DNA of 6,991 nucleotides from Bacillota bacterium (GTDB lineage: Bacteria > Bacillota > UBA4882 > UBA10575). Shown in pieces: positions 6,200 through 6,991 of the stretch (the first letter of the stretch is position 1; every line of letters starts with the position of its first letter). The notes under the pieces were generated by a model. It saw nothing but the letters and a program-made list of their open reading frames with translations. It had not been told where the DNA came from and searched no databases. The position numbers and the translations under genes are program-made. The stretch spans positions 1-6,991 of the forward strand of contig JAAZDX010000008.1 in NCBI GenBank assembly GCA_012512605.1, in the 5' to 3' direction.

Positions 6200-6991
6200 T
6201 GAAGAAAATCGTGGCCGCGACCATTGGTAATTGCGTACACGTCGCCGGGGTCTATAATTTCCTGAATCTGGCTGAACTCTGCGGCTACCAGACTACTTTC
6301 TTAGGAATCGGGGCGAAACCGGCCCGGATCATCGGTGCCCTGCAAGAAGTGGAGCCGGATTACTTGGCGTTAAGTTACCGTTTGACTCCGGAAGTTGCGG
6401 ACAAGCTTTTTGTGGAACTAAAAAACGCCCTCCAGGAAGCCGGACTTAATCACCAGAAGATTATCTTTGGGGGGACCCCCTCGGTGGCCAAGGTGGCGGC
6501 CGACAGCGGGCTGTTTTGCCGGATCTTCACTGGGGAAGAGGAAGAAGGAGCAGTGGTTTCTTTCCTGAAAGGGGAGACTATGGATGAAGAAGCGCGCCTA
6601 GGTGGCGATACCCTGGTCGAACGGATGGCGCAAAAACGTCCTTACCCGCTGATCCGACACCATTTTGGTTTACCAAGCTTGGAGGAGACGGTAAATGGCG
6701 TTGCGCAGCTGGCGGCGGCGAAAGTCCTCGACATTATCTCGATTGGTCCGGACCAAAACGCACAAGAATCCTTTTTCCGCCCGGCGGAGATGGACCCGAA
6801 GCAAGAAGGGGCGGGTGGCGTCCCCCTCCGTCGGGAAGCGGACTTGGTCCGTCTCTATGAGGCTTCGCGGACGGGAAACCGGCCGCTCCTGCGCTGTTAC
6901 AGTGGGACGCGGGATTTAATCAAATGGGCGGATTTAGCGGCGCGGACGATCAAAAACGCCTGGGCCGCGATTCCTTTATACTGGTATAGCC
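6199..6991 (+). CDS. Cobalamin (B12)-binding domain protein with C-terminal mutase-like domain (3' partial)
   Basis: Open frame of 264 complete codons that runs off the window end. The ATG at 6199 sits in the TAATG overlap with the upstream stop, with GGAGG (6184-6188) about 10 bases ahead. Residues 1-115 fit a B12-binding Rossmann fold: IGNCVHVAGV (9-18) carries the His and Gly of the DxHxxG signature, with Cys12 where Asp is usual. GYQTTFLG follows, then ALSYRLT (57-63) at the Ser/Thr position and FGGTPS (90-95) for the nucleotide-loop GG. After a linker (about 116-150) comes a second domain: RHHFGLPSLEE (153-163), ISIGPDQNAQE (180-190), GAGGVPLRREADLVRLYEAS (204-223), RCYSGTRD (232-239) and NAWAAIPLYWYS at the edge. 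This order faintly recalls the glutamate mutase catalytic subunit (GlmE-type barrel), an inference not shown by a strict motif. B12 binding is likely. The enzyme type, mutase or methyl transfer, is open. Confidence 0.75.
   Translation, partial: MKKIVAATIGNCVHVAGVYNFLNLAELCGYQTTFLGIGAKPARIIGALQEVEPDYLALSYRLTPEVADKLFVELKNALQEAGLNHQKIIFGGTPSVAKVAADSGLFCRIFTGEEEEGAVVSFLKGETMDEEARLGGDTLVERMAQKRPYPLIRHHFGLPSLEETVNGVAQLAAAKVLDIISIGPDQNAQESFFRPAEMDPKQEGAGGVPLRREADLVRLYEASRTGNRPLLRCYSGTRDLIKWADLAARTIKNAWAAIPLYWYS

Noticed and set aside
6695..6919. Small 74-aa open frame within the cobalamin-binding gene
   Set aside because: It lies in another frame of a clearly conserved coding sequence, is Arg/Ser-rich as expected of a shadow frame, and has no ribosome site.

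Overview
The window looks like chromosomal DNA from a mid-GC, anaerobic Gram-positive (Firmicutes/Clostridia-like) bacterium. This is inferred from strong Shine-Dalgarno sites, textbook sigma-A promoters, compact intrinsic terminators, a TTG start, a rubrerythrin and a cobalamin-binding protein. No species is named because nothing here fixes one. All genes are on the + strand. No RNA gene of a known class, transposon, CRISPR array or phage gene was seen.

Layout. (1) 1-1493: 3' part of a Na+/phosphate cotransporter with a C-terminal PhoU-like domain, cut by the window start and closed by a terminator at 1504-1534. (2) 1535-1739: a regulatory interval. It holds a 14-bp palindrome, a tandem 15-bp repeat, a near-consensus promoter (1585-1613) and a roughly 120-nt leader. 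The leader can fold into a long nested stem (1624-1701) just ahead of rubrerythrin (1740-2306). A terminator follows at 2363-2393. (3) 2394-2500: a second promoter region with a 13-bp palindrome, then a TTG-started aconitase-superfamily hydratase of the YbhJ-like type (2501-4840) and a terminator (4864-4912). (4) 4913-5077: a promoter region. It is followed by an opine-dehydrogenase-family oxidoreductase (5078-6199), which overlaps by one base (TAATG) a cobalamin-binding protein (6199 to beyond 6991) cut by the window end.

How the genes may work together. Phosphate uptake and rubrerythrin (peroxide reduction in anaerobes) look like independent transcription units. The last three genes form the interesting part: an aconitase-type dehydratase/hydratase of unassigned substrate, an NAD(P)-dependent opine-DH-like enzyme and a B12-binding protein with an extra C-terminal domain. 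The last two are translationally coupled. This is a plausible set for an undescribed amino-acid or hydroxy-acid conversion, but the pathway is inference; the sequence shows only the families and the arrangement. The best candidate for an undescribed non-coding element is the structured leader upstream of rubrerythrin.
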